Source of the DNA: Atkinsonella hypoxylon
Taxonomy: Eukaryota; Ascomycota; Sordariomycetes; Hypocreales; Clavicipitaceae
Direction of reading: 5' to 3'
Length of the DNA stretch: 64,000 nucleotides
Assembly: GCA_000729835.1 (NCBI GenBank)
Contig: JFHB01000087.1
Coordinates: forward strand, 56,017 to 120,016
The notes under the pieces are model-generated. The model was given only the letters and a program-made list of their open reading frames with translations. It was not told the DNA's origin and ran no database searches. Positions 1 through 10,789 of this stretch are shown here, in pieces. Numbering within the stretch: position 1 is the first letter of the stretch; every line of letters begins with the position of its first letter. Position numbers and translations under genes: made by a program.

Positions 1-311
1 TAAGGGTAAAATAGAGGTTAAATAAACTAGCTAGTATTTACAATATAGTAATTATCTTTAACTAGGCCTAGCTCTTCTTAGCTTAAAAAAGCTATAAAAA
101 TTTTTTTCCTTTTTTAATTAAATAATCCCTTATAATATAGAGCTTTTATCTCTATAATTTCCTTCTTTTTTATATTAGCAATATTTAAGCTAAAGTGCTC
201 TTCTATCTTTAATGCTTAGCAGCTTTTTTTTCTTTCTTTTAGGATCTCTATAAAAAACCTTTTAATTATATAATGCGCTTTAATTAAAATAAGTCTCTAG
301 TAAAGCCTCTA
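1..311. other. AT-rich DNA without a recognisable gene
   Basis: Very AT-rich sequence with long T and A runs and frequent stops in all frames. No coding relic, LTR end or RNA gene was recognised. It ends at a TA dinucleotide that abuts the outer end of the inverted-repeat element. Confidence 0.6.
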
Positions 312-803
312 TTTTTATTGCCTTAAAACTAAACCCCTAAATAACTATATAGCTTATACTAAAGTAGGTAACAATATAGTGCACGTTAAGATTAAAGAGA
401 ATTAGTAGAGAGCAAGATATTTATTAGTGTATACTATTAAGCAATAGTAGGTAAGAAGATTAAATAGTTTAAAAAGGCAGAAATAAAATATTAATTATAG
501 CTTAGAAGATATATATATATAAAAGAAGCTAAATATACTAAAGAGTTAGGGAAAGTGTTATTAGCAGTAAAGTAATATCTCTTAAGCGTTAAGTGTTGTA
601 AATTAAAGTAGGCTAAAAGATATTAATTAATTAGAAAAGCAAAAGCCTAAAAAGAATTAGCAGAAGCTGCTTGCGCGCTTGCTTGCTTGCTTAAACTATC
701 TATATGTTTAGGCGATGCGCACTCTTATAGAGAAAAATCTGTATATAGCATCCCTTGCAAAGCTAATATAAGAGCGCAAGGGGGTAACCCCGCCGCGACA
801 CAC
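312..803 (+). repeat. Unit U, copy 1 (left arm of inverted-repeat element)
   Basis: A ~490-bp unit starting with T-rich TTTTATTGCCTTAAAAC and ending GCGACACAC, with TA on both sides (310-311 and 804-805). The same unit occurs inverted at 2398-2881 and alone at 26640-27125. The two ends are weakly inverted to each other (outer TTTTGTCGTC in the best copy against inner GTGTGTCGCG). Copies differ mostly by C/T and G/A changes, as expected from RIP. The TA flanks would suit a Tc1/mariner-type element, but no transposase was recognised inside the unit, so the class is open. Confidence 0.7.
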
Positions 804-805
804 TA

Positions 806-2395
806 GCTTTCTCTTCTTTAACGACTACTAGACTTATTTTATCTTCAATCGCTTAAAGGGATGCTATTATTACTTTAATATAGGACCTAAAGGCAGGATT
901 AAAAGGTTTAAAGCTGCAGTCTATAGTTAGGCACAAACTTTACAGCTCCTTTAGTATCTATACCTATTCTAGGCGATTTTAGTACTATATTATAAGCAGA
1001 AGAGCAACTAGGAATGCAGATATACCTGTTTATCCTTCTTAATATAGACGCTTTATTGTTTAGTTAAACATCTTCTAATTGATCTTATTAGCAACAGCTT
1101 GTACAATATACCTTACACTTAATACAGTAACTATAGAATTACCTAAACGTTAAGGAACAAATTTAAACTATACCTTTACAACTAAGTTATAACTAATAAC
1201 TCTATTAATTAGTCTTATAACTACTGTAAAGGTACTAATAGAGTTATAATAGTTCTATATATAATAGCAGTAAATAAGCTTAGTTTTATAAATAAGTATA
1301 TAGTTATTAAAAAAGCTAAAACTATAGGCTTTAACCTTAGCTACCTCTAGGAAGATACTATAAAGCGTTTTATCTTAAGATATTACTTATAAACAACTAG
1401 TAGTAGAATTCCTGTTCTAAAGGAGCTTAATACCTAGAAATTTACCTTAAGTAATTATAATTAAGTAATTAAATAGTTAATAGAGGTTAATAAATAAATA
1501 CTTATATAACTTTAGAAGAATTAGTTTATTGCTACTATTTAGTTTAATAGCAATTCTATTATCTATAATAGAACTATTAAAGCAGCAATAACAGTAAGGG
1601 AATAGCGTTTGCATCTTCTAATATAGATAAGTAAGCCTAGCTAGGCTCTTGTATATTATAAGCTACTTTCTTTTGCACAAAAGAAGTCTTTAATTGTAAC
1701 ATTTAAGGTGCTACTATAGCTTATAACTAATTTATAAAGCTCTTTATTATTACTACTATTAGACAATTTAGAGATTCTTACTAGAATTTCTAGTATACTA
1801 TAAGATTTTATGTAAAAAGATTAAATAGAACCTTATAGTAAGAACTAGCTTCTACAGTAATTATAAGACTTAAAGTATTAGCTGCTGTCTTTACGTTTTA
1901 TAGAACTATTAGTGTAGAAGTAGAAATCTAGGTAAAGGGATAAAGAGGTTATAAGGACAGTAAAATAAGCGCTTAAAGCTAAAGAATACTACACTATAAA
2001 GGATTAAATAGAAGCATTAGCTTAAAGATATATTACTAAATAGCCTATAATAGCCTATAATTCTATTACTAATATAAACCTTAGTGTTATACTGCTAGCT
2101 CTCTTCTATTCTAGCGCTTAGCAAGAGATAATTAAGGTAAATAAGAGACACTAATTAATTATATTTAGAGCAACTAAATAAAGTGTAAGTTACTAAGAAA
2201 GAGTTACTTATTATAAAAGAAAGCGTTTAGCTATAAGAACGCCTTTACTAGTAAAAGGGACGCTACTATATACACTAAAGACACTAAAGCTGTTATAAGA
2301 GATAAAGGGATTAAGACTTTAGAATTAAGGGAATTAGCTAAAGGGTTAAGTTACTTATAAGTCTTACTTTATAAGCTTATTTATAACTAGAGAGG
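806..2395 (+). pseudogene. Unidentified decayed reading frame between the two U arms
   Basis: The segment between the inverted U units. Reading from 868 in frame 1 and treating TAA/TAG as former Gln codons gives a long polypeptide-like frame up to about 2394 with many Lys, Gln and Arg residues, including a Gly-Pro-Lys-Gly-Arg stretch near 886-900. I do not recognise the protein: no DDE triad, zinc finger or tyrosine-recombinase motif could be placed. It may be the decayed transposase of the element, or cargo. That it was coding at all is an inference from the relatively low density of non-RIP stops. Confidence 0.35.
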
Positions 2396-2397
2396 TA

Positions 2398-2881
2398 TTA
2401 TATTGCAGTAGAGTTACTCTCTTGCGCTTTTATATTAGCTTTATAAGAGATACTATATATAGATTTTTCTCTATAAGAGTGTGTATTGCTTAAACATCTA
2501 GATAAAGCAAGTAAGCAAGTAAGCAGCTTCTGCTAATTCTTTTTAGGCTTTTGCTCTTTTAATTAATTAATATCTTTTAGCCTACTTTAATTTACAACAC
2601 TTAACGCTTAAGAAATATTGCTCTACTAATACTAACACTTTCCTTAACTCTTTAATACATTTAGCTCCTTTTACGCATATATAGCTTTTAAGCTGCAATT
2701 AATATTTTATTTTCTGCCTTTTTAGACTATTTAATCTTCTTACCTGCTATTGTTTAATAGTATACACTATTAAATATCTCGCTCTCTGCCGATTCTCTTC
2801 GATCTTAACGTGCGCTATATTGTTACCTGCTTTAGTGTAGGCTGTATAGTCATTTGGGGGTTTGGTTTTAAGACGACAAAA
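2398..2881 (-). repeat. Unit U, copy 2 (right arm, inverted)
   Basis: Reverse-complement copy of 312-803, ending at its outer side in AAGACGACAAAA followed by TA (2882-2883) and preceded at its inner side by TA (2396-2397). It is more mutated than the lone copy at 26640. Together the two arms give terminal inverted repeats of roughly 485 bp around a 1.6-kb core. Confidence 0.7.
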
Positions 2882-3554
2882 TATATACTCTATATATATA
2901 TATATTAAATCGCTTAATTATAAGACACTAGCAATAGATTTAAAATTACCTATACATAATATATATTATTTTCTTTTAATTTTCTACCTATATATACTGT
3001 ATATATATAATAATAACAATCTAAGCAATTAACTTTATTAATAATTCTATGCTAAAGGCTGTAAATCCCTTTTAGTTAGGCTATTATTATAGGCTAATTC
3101 TAGTCTCTTTTAATAGCCTAGCACTCTTAAAAATTAATACCTAAGTATATAATCTATATATAGTATATATACAGTATATACTAAACTAATTATTTATAGG
3201 TGTAATATTGTTATTAATTGCAGCAGTAAAATATATAGAAGAGGGTTTATAGATAATATAGGTGTATATATACAACCTATATAATAAGGTAATAACTAAT
3301 ATATATTTAGTTCTATTATTATATTTGCTAGTATTATTTAGGCAAAATATAACTACTTAGTTAAGTAAATATTAAGCTTAAGGAGAAGGTTATAGGTAAA
3401 AAGTAAGTATATTATATATTGTATATATTTAGTTAATATTAATAATTAAATAGTGTAATTTAAAATTAGGTTTTATCTTATAGTTAATATAATATATAAT
3501 ACCTTTATAAACTTAGGTAAGCTTAATATATACTATAAATATATATAGTACTTA
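2882..3554. other. AT-rich DNA, nothing recognised
   Basis: Dense TATATA and TTAATA runs. No frame, repeat boundary or RNA gene is supported. It ends abruptly where GC content rises at the putative start of the Copia-2 LTR. Confidence 0.55.
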
Positions 3555-4259
3555 TGTTGGAATCGTCATGACTCCATCGTGCGATTCCGGCACCTGCGTG
3601 GGTGGATACAACCGCTGATTAGTTGCATCCGCACACTAGTCCCCACTTACATTAGGGTCGCTGATACCCCTTAATTCCCCCTTAATACAACACTATACCT
3701 AAGGCATATAAGGCATCTAACAAGGTATATAATGTAGCCTCCTTTGCTAGTTAGATATAACTCCTAAATAACTAAATTTAACCCTCTTTAATGTAAATAC
3801 TAGTGCACTAGTAAACTAGTTATAGGACTAACTTAATAGAGTATAAATAAGACCCTTAGTCTATTAACACTAATTAGTAGTTGCTTAACTAGAAGTCTTT
3901 AGTATAACTAAAGAGATTAGTACAACTAACTATAGATTAGCTAAATTTAGCAAGAAGAGATGTAATACTGTTAGCTAGAACCCTTAGCGGCTAATGCAAC
4001 TAGTAAAGTATACTAAAGGAAGGGATATCTTTACAATTGCTTAGTTACTAAGTTATATTTACTTACAATAACGTTTTAGTTTAACTAATTATTAATATTA
4101 AACTCCTAAAGAATTAAATTACTAGCTAGAACCCTTAGCGGCTAATGCTATAGAATTTAACTCCTTTAACTATCTTAGAACTTAGCTAAAAGCTAGCTAA
4201 ATCCCTCTATCTTTATACTAATTCTATTACACCTACTTTCTCTTTCTATACTACTTAAC
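3555..4259 (+). repeat. Putative 5' LTR and leader of Copia-2 (right edge unresolved)
   Basis: Starts TGTTGGAATCGTC, a plausible LTR 5' end directly preceding a Copia relic in the same direction. The first ~110 bases have normal base composition and two hairpins: GGAATCG/CGATTCC, and GGATACAAC facing GTTGCATCC. The rest is AT-rich. A short motif, TAGAACCCTTAGCGGCTAAT, occurs twice (near 3977 and 4125) and could lie around a primer site, but no second LTR is present to fix the boundary. Confidence 0.4.
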
Positions 4260-6672
4260 CTTATTTAATATAATAAGTTTATAACAACTCTAGGTAGATT
4301 TACAAGAATTTAAGCAATAACTACAACCTAATAAGCTTCTAGAATAACTTTAAAAGTATTAAAAACTTCTATTAATAGATTAGAACTTAATGTATAAAAT
4401 TAATCTAGAAACTACTACTACTACTAATCTAAACAATAGAATTACCTTTATAATTAACCTCTATAAAGATTAAAGATTTAGAGATTAAGAATAATAGAAG
4501 AACTTTAAATTTAACTTCTATAACTAGAATAAAGACCTATTTTAAAGAGCTTTTACTTTAATTATTAAAGCATTATATAATTTACTACGTAAATATAGAG
4601 TCTATATAGGCAGAAGCAGCAGCTAAATTGCTAATTCCCTTAAAAAAGTGCTATAAGAAGAGGAACAATCTATATAGCTAGAAGAAGAGATTAATAAATA
4701 AGTAGCATTAGGTAAATTCTACTTAAATCTACACCTAGATGTAGAACCTATATTTACAGTAAAGAAGCCTTAATCTTTTTTATAGAACCCTTCTTCTATA
4801 CCTTTAGCACTCTCTCTATTACTTTTATTAAGTGTACTTAGTAATCTAATAGGTGCACTAGCAGAAATACTATCTTCTTTCTCTTCTCTATAGAATATAA
4901 GATTTCTTCTGCTTTTAGCAGTATAACTATTACTTCCTTCTATAATAGATTCTTCCTAAACTAATATAAGGAAAGTCCTAAACCTTATAAAGATCTATAA
5001 GGAAAGCAATAAATATAGCAGCAATATATTCGATTTTATTATGCTAAAAGTGGTTATTCTTAAAGACCTATACTAATAACTTAATTTCTTAGAACTAGTA
5101 ATAATAAAGGCATTTCTAGTAATACTAATAGGTAAAGTGTATAAATTCTACCTTATAATAATTGCAATAAATATAAGAATAAATTATACCTTTAATTAAA
5201 TAGTTAAAATTGTTAGATAACACTTTAAGACCCTAACTAATAAGCAGTTCTATTATTAAAGATAGAACAGCATTATATTGTACAATATAATTGCTAAGAA
5301 CTCTAATAAATCTATACTTAACTGCTTTAATATAATAATCTAGAACCTTTAAGATATCTATAATAGTCTTTTTAACTCTCTTATAGATAATTCTAAACTT
5401 ATTAAGTAAACCCTTTAAGTAGTTAAAGGCATCTCTAAATGTAGCTAAGCTAAATTTACAACTAATATAACATTCTAAGAGCTTATTAGCAACCTACAAA
5501 AGTTAATTAGTATTGCAGAAGCACAGAAGGAAATTAGCTAATTCTACGTTAGATTTAACTAACTTAATATTAATAATAAAGCCCTCTATATAGACTATTA
5601 ATATTAACGTTTAAGAGACCCTAGCTGTAGCAGAAGTAAGACCTAAAAATAACGCTACTTTATCTACAGAAAAGAAGAATATTAGTTAATAAAGTATAGC
5701 AAAAAAGAGCGTTAAGAAGTACAGTAAAGATAGTAGAACAACAAGAAGTATAGAACCCCTTCTTTAAACAGTAAATTTAGAACCTATCTATAGGCTTATA
5801 AAGGATTAAGTAAACCTATATAGAATAATAGTTTTAACAATACTTAGGATATAAGTAAGGTATTTATTAAAGAATTTAATATAGCTAATAAAGGAAAAGC
5901 TCCTTAGCTAACAATTATATAATTCTTCACTAATGCTGCAACTATAGACAATAGAGCTATCTTCTAGAACCTTAAAGAAGAAGCCTACTAGCATGCTCTA
6001 TATAAGGAAGACCTATTTACAGAAGATTAATTAAATCCTATAGATCCCTTACTATATTTATTATTCTATATATTAGAAGAACGTTACTCTAGTAAGATAT
6101 TTAGAGGCATTTTGCCTAACACTAGAGCAGTAGGCGTATTAACAGCTAGAATTAACTAAGTATAAGCACTAGTGCAGAAAATGCCTTTATTAAAGATAAA
6201 TCTATTTAATTAACACTATATAATTACATTTAGCGTAGAATTAGCAACTTTAATAGGATTTATTATAGTTCTAATAGTCTTTAGCCTAATTACATTCTAT
6301 ATAATTAATATAAGCACCCTATTCCTATATAGCATTAATAATATAGATAAGATGCATATAAAGCTTAACAACCTTAAAAACGTACTAATTTAAGGCAATT
6401 AAAAGATCTCTATTATCTAGAAATAGGGACATCTATAGTGAACTCTAGAAGCTACAGAAGCAGCTGCATTCTTCTTGTTAAAAAAGCAAATCTATTAGCT
6501 TTATTGTTAATTTAGACATCCCTCTATACAACAATTAACAAAGATTCTACAATACGCAGGAGAAGATATTAGTAACAACAACGCTATTAACAGAATTATA
6601 CAAGTCTGCTACTACTGCTAACTTAACGGTAAATTACCTAGTTAATTCCGATTTACGTTAAAAGATAACTAT
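4260..6672 (+). pseudogene. Copia-2 Gag, protease and GAG-pre-integrase relic (5' half of element)
   Basis: RIP-decayed 5' half of a Ty1/Copia polyprotein. After Gag, a nucleocapsid knuckle of the CX2CX4CX4H kind is visible near 5656-5697 with the three Cys and the His all reading Tyr, followed by a Lys-Lys-Glu-Arg stretch. The protease region follows (about 6080-6390); its catalytic motif reads Pro-Asn-Thr-Arg-Ala where a D-T-G-A type motif is expected, consistent with Asp to Asn. The GAG-pre-integrase domain (about 6440-6665) keeps F-R-H-P-S, then C-Y-Y-C, then F-R-F-T-L-K. The relic stops at 6672 where A1 is inserted. No clear continuation of integrase was found beyond A1. The family call is strong; exact domain limits are approximate. 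Confidence 0.75.
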
Positions 6673-7558
6673 TGTTAAAAATAAGCTACCCTGTATAGCC
6701 TATTTTTATGCCTACTAGTTGCTCTATCACGTGACCCTCATTACGTCTTATTACGTTGATTTTTAGTAGAGATATCGCTGTTACTAGATGCAAAACATCT
6801 AGAATCGACTAAGGTAAAGTTGCCTAACCTATAGTTAACTTTAACAGCGATTTTCTCTACAACTAGTAATAGTAGAAATTTAAGAAGTATACTATTTAAA
6901 AGCTAAGAATTAGGGCTTTCTAATAATATAATTGTTGGATAGAGTTGCTTATAAGGGTTGCTTATTATTAGTGAAATTTATTAAATTGTGTACATAAGCG
7001 TCTCGTTTATATAGCCGTAAGTTAATTTTTTTGTTTTTATATAGTAAATCTTTTTGCGGAAATTATAAAAGCCCCTTCTAGCGACTACGGCCTGCTAATA
7101 TAGTTAGTAGGTCTATAAGGGACTAGAAAGATTTAAGATCCTACCCTCACTAAGTTCGTTACAGCGCTCTTAATATAAAGATACTACTATTACAGTTATC
7201 TATTGCCTCTACGTGATCTATACTATACACTACAGCTTGATTTAGGCTGCTGCTGCTTCCACTACGTGATAATTGCTAGGAGCAATTACAGGTGCTAAAT
7301 CTAAGAGACCACTACCCTCTTAGATATCTAGTTCTGTAATCCCTATTATTTTCAATAGTTACAGCGCTCTTAATATAAAGATACTACTATTACAGTTATC
7401 TATTGCCTCTACGTAATCTATACTATACACTACAGCTTAATTTAGGCCGCTGCTGCTTCCACTACGTAATAATTGCTAGGAGCAATTACAGGTGCTAAAT
7501 CTAAGAGACTACTACCCTCTTAGATATTTAGTCCTATAATCCCTATTATTTTCAAAAG
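6673..7558 (+). repeat. 5' LTR of A1 (family A), with internal tandem duplication
   Basis: Starts TGTTAAAAATAAGC and ends just before the primer site. At 886 bp it is about 200 bp longer than the other family copies because its 3' part is tandemly doubled. TTTTTATATAG upstream of the GCGGAAATTATAA motif is a possible TATA element. Two hairpins are conserved across copies: CTAGATG-CAAAA-CATCTAG and TAATTGCT-AGG-AGCAATTA. Confidence 0.88.
7158..7557 (+). repeat. 200-bp tandem duplication within the A1 5' LTR
   Basis: GTTACAGCGCTCTTAATATA begins at 7158 and again at 7358, and both units run through to the LTR end motif CCTATTATTTTCAA (ending near 7355 and 7555). The two units differ mainly by C/T and G/A changes. 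No other family A LTR in the window has it. Confidence 0.9.
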
Positions 7559-7572
7559 GTTATAAGCCCGGG
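7559..7572 (+). other. Primer binding site of A1
   Basis: GGTTATAAGCCCGG directly abuts the LTR. The least mutated version in the window (copy G, minus strand) is GGTTATGAGCCCGG, the complement of the anticodon-loop region of eukaryotic initiator tRNA-Met. This suggests priming from a half-tRNA, as known for Drosophila copia. Confidence 0.75.
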
Positions 7573-8506
7573 AGACCTATCTGCAAGCTGTTAGCCCGCT
7601 GAAATCTACTATTGTGTACTGTATTACCCACTAGAAGCTATATTAAGACCTGCGCTAGCAGCTATTGCTGCTATTAGTAGCTTACTGGAAGCTATTAATA
7701 CCTGCTGCACATATATCGCTAGCCACTATACTGGTGTTTTCATTCTGCCCACCCTGTGCCTCCTGCACTCTATACACCCTATACATACACACTTTTGAAG
7801 CTATTCTTAATAGCTAGGTTCTATTGTTGCGCAACATTAAAATATACACATCTGTATATATTATATTCGCACTGTAAATTGTTTTATTAGGCACTGCCTA
7901 ATCAATTATTTCTATTAAGAAATAAGCTTAGCGCTGCACTGCATCGCTCGTTGTTGTTGTTATATTGTGCACCCTGTGCACCTCTGTTAGTGGCTATACT
8001 ACAATTTGTAGTGCACGCCTAATAGCTCTTGTTGTAGATATTCCTGTGTTTTCGGTTGCAGAATTAATTTATATAGTAATCCCACTAGTCGGGATTTTAA
8101 AGTAGGAATTAGCTGGATATCCCTAAATTAGCTATACCTAAGTCTTTACTGATTTATTAGAACCTAATTAGAGAAGAATCTCCTAAATTTTTTGGCTAAA
8201 AATAGCTGGGACCTGTGTTTTGTGCCCCTCGCGACCGCTTGTTAATCTAGTCTGCTATACAAATTGTATGTGCATACAGATCGCGATACAACGCAGCTTT
8301 TAGAGCCCGTTATACCTGTTACAAAAGAAATTGGAGAAAAATCTCAGTATAATTTCTGAAGATATAGGGCACTTCTAGGCCTATAATAGAGCAATCTATT
8401 GATATCTAGTAGAAGTTATTACTGTTATTTACTACTATTTCTACTGTAATTTAGCTATAATTAGCTATAAAAGAGCGTTAAATTAGCTACTTTTTAAACC
8501 CTTAAA
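7573..8506 (+). other. Untranslated leader of A1
   Basis: About 930 bases between primer site and Gag start. It holds no reading frame conserved among copies. It begins with GAGACCTATCTGCAAGCTG and has short inverted repeats; short open stretches found in some copies are not shared. Confidence 0.6.
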
Positions 8507-9256
8507 ATGGCACCAAAAGGAATAGGCAAGGGAAAGAGCACAAGCCCTAAACGGGGTAGTGGTTCTAGTACACCAGCTAATCCAGCTGCTGCTACTAGCT
8601 TTCCTAGTCCAGTAAGGTCCCCCCCTTAGCTAGTAGATTCCTCTTCTAATAAAGAAGATTATATAGCTGAGAAGGCTCTAAAAGAAGCTAGATTAGCTTC
8701 TGAAAGAGTAGTGCAAGTCTATAATGTACAAGCTGACCTAAAAGCTTAAATAGATAAGCAACAAGAGACCCTAAATAGATTTATTAGGCATAGTAAAGCA
8801 AAACAAAGCTAAAATGAAGGTAATATAGCTAATTTACTAAGTAAATTAGATACTATAATTACATCTATAGGTAATCTCTCTATAGGGTCTCCCTCTAAGG
8901 TAGTAGATCCTGTTACTTCTAAAAGAGCTTCTAAAGTCTCTTTTAAAGCCCCTAAACCTTTTAGTTCTAATAGTGCTACTTTTCTGCCTGCTTTTAATGA
9001 AGGCACTATAAAAGAGCTAAATAAGAAGGTCCACTTAATTCCAGAGGCTGCTAAGCTAAAAGGCCCTAAAAACTTTAAACAGTGGAAGTAAGCTTTAACT
9101 ATTCAATTTAGGGCACTAGGATTCCCTTAATTTATTGATAATCCTAGTATAGCTAGTACTTTAGTAGATTTAGAACTGTTAAAAATATATGTTAAAATAT
9201 ATAAGGCTTTGTAATCCTAGGTTCAGTTGGATCGGTCCACTCTTTTGATCTTAATA

Positions 9257-9270
9257 GGTTATGAGCCCGG
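9257..9270 (+). other. Primer binding site of the miniature element
   Basis: GGTTATGAGCCCGG, identical to the unmutated family A primer site in copy G (38775-38788 on the minus strand). It abuts the 80-bp LTR with no spacer. Confidence 0.8.
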
Positions 9271-9366
9271 TGGCGCAGTAGTTGTAGCCTACTGCAGCGG
9301 CCTTACGTTGCCTATCACAAAGTGGAGCACTGCTCTGCGAGGCAAAGGTTACGAGTTCGAACCCTG
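9271..9366 (+). other. tRNA-like structured core of the miniature element
   Basis: TGGCGCAGTAGTTG resembles a Pol III A box (consensus TRGCNNAGYNGG), and GAGTTCGAACC (9354-9364) resembles a B box (GGTTCGANTCC). Between them lie a perfect 7-bp hairpin, GCAGTAG/CTACTGC (9275-9295), and a nested stem, TTGCCT (9308-9313) with AGGCAA (9340-9345), enclosing GAGC-ACT-GCTC (9325-9335). A clean cloverleaf was not found: the T-stem pairs poorly. It is probably tRNA-derived, or a structured packaging signal. Whether it is transcribed by Pol III is unknown. Confidence 0.5.
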
Positions 9367-10081
9367 CTGAAAACTATAAAAAGATTCAATTGCTAGTATA
9401 AGCCTATAACCTCCGAGCGGGCACCTGGATATACAATTCCAGGGGGAGTGTTAAAAATATATGTTAAAATATATAAGGCTTTGTAATCCTAGGTTCAGTT
9501 GGATCAGTCCACTCTTTTGATCTTAATAAGAACAAGCTATTATCCTTATAATTATAAGAGATAGTTGCCAATCTGGACCTCAAGCTGCTATAAGCTGGCA
9601 TAAGTCCCCTGTAGATGCCTATAACGTTCTAGTTAGGCAGTATTCGCAGAGTGCTGAAATACAACGTAGTACGCTATATGCTAGTTATTACAACTTATCG
9701 TTTTCGAACTATAAGGGATCTTTAGAGGCCTTTAATGCTGAATTTAATAATTTACTAGCTAGATTACAGCTCTGTAGTGTAGCTATCAATCCTATTGACT
9801 AGGTAAATCATTATATTAATGCCTTAAAGAAGACCTTCCCTAGCTGGGCTAAAAGGCAGCGATATTCTATTAGAGCTGCTAGAGCACAAGGTCTATCTGT
9901 AAAAATGCTGAATTTACAGTTCCTTATGGCTAACTTATTAGAAGAACAAAGAGATAAAAGCTCCTCTATATCTAAGGCTCTTAGTTATAAAGCTTCTAAT
10001 TCTAATGGTTCTAATAATAATAAAGCTAACTAAGGAAAGAATCCTCCTAATTAGAAGAAGAATTCCGATTCTAATTCTAAC

Positions 10082-10789
10082 TATTGAAAATAATAGGGAT
10101 TACAGGACTAGATAGAAGAGGGTAGTGGTCTCTTATATTTAGCACCTGTAATTGCTCCTAGCAATTATTACGTAGTAGAAGCAGCAGCGGCCTAAATCAA
10201 GCTGTAGTGTATAGTACTAGATCACGTAGAGGCAATAGATAACTGTAATAGTAGTATCTTTATATTGAGAGCGCTGTAACGAACAAGTTAGTAAGGGTAG
10301 GATCTTAAATCTTTCTAGTCCCTTATAGACCTACTAACTATATCGGCAGGCTATAGTTGCTAGAAGGGGCTTGTAGGCTACTTTATAATTTCCGCAAAAA
10401 GATTTACTATATAAAAATAAAAAAATCGACTTACAGCTATACAAACGAGACGCTTACGTGCACAATTTAACAAATTCTACTAATAACAAGCAACCCTTAT
10501 AAGTAACTCTATCCAACAATTATACTATTAGATAGCCCTAATTCTTAGCTTTTAAATAGTATACTTCTTGAATTTCTACTATTGCTAGTTGTGGAGAAAA
10601 TCGCTGTTAAAGTTAACTATAGGTTAGGTAACTTTGCCTTAGTTGAATCTAGATGTTTTGTATCTAGTAACAGCGATATCTCTACCAAAAATCAACGTAA
10701 CAAGACCTAGTTAGGGTCACGTGATAGAGCAACTAATAGGCAACTAGCAAGCATAAAAATAGGCTATACAGGGTAGCTTATTTTTAACA
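10082..10789 (-). repeat. Solo LTR of family A in A1
   Basis: A reversed family A LTR running from TATTGAAAATAATAGG to TTATTTTTAACA, with CTAAC duplicated on both sides (10077-10081 and 10790-10794). Copies F and H have the uninterrupted site. The perfect duplication fixes the LTR ends as TGTTAAAAAT...TTTTCAATA. It is the remnant of a full element lost by LTR-LTR recombination. Confidence 0.92.

Larger units (their letters stand above)
9177..9528 (+). mobile_element. Miniature LTR retroelement (SMART/TRIM-like), 352 bp
   Basis: Two 80-bp LTRs (9177-9256 and 9449-9528), differing by one base (CGGTCC against CAGTCC), flank a 192-bp interior with no coding capacity. GGTTATGAGCCCGG, a primer site for initiator tRNA-Met, directly follows the first LTR, and the purine tract AGGGGGAG directly precedes the second. 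AGAAC is duplicated on both sides (9172-9176 and 9529-9533), marking insertion into the Gag region of A1. The LTR ends (TGTTAAAAAT...AATA), primer site and purine tract match those of family A, so it was probably moved by family A proteins. Unlike its surroundings it is almost free of RIP. Confidence 0.9.

Noticed and set aside
806..2395. Starship captain (DUF3435-type tyrosine recombinase) or Tc1/mariner transposase
   Set aside because: No R...HxxRxxY or DDE pattern could be placed in the decayed frame; the similarity was only a general impression of composition.
8809..9006. Minus-strand open stretch of 65 codons, with similar ones at 22757-23020, 29736-29933, 37356-37610 and 53805-54005
   Set aside because: All are the antisense of the same Gag segment of family A. 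RIP removes antisense stops less often there, so they stay open; the sense strand carries the recognisable Gag.
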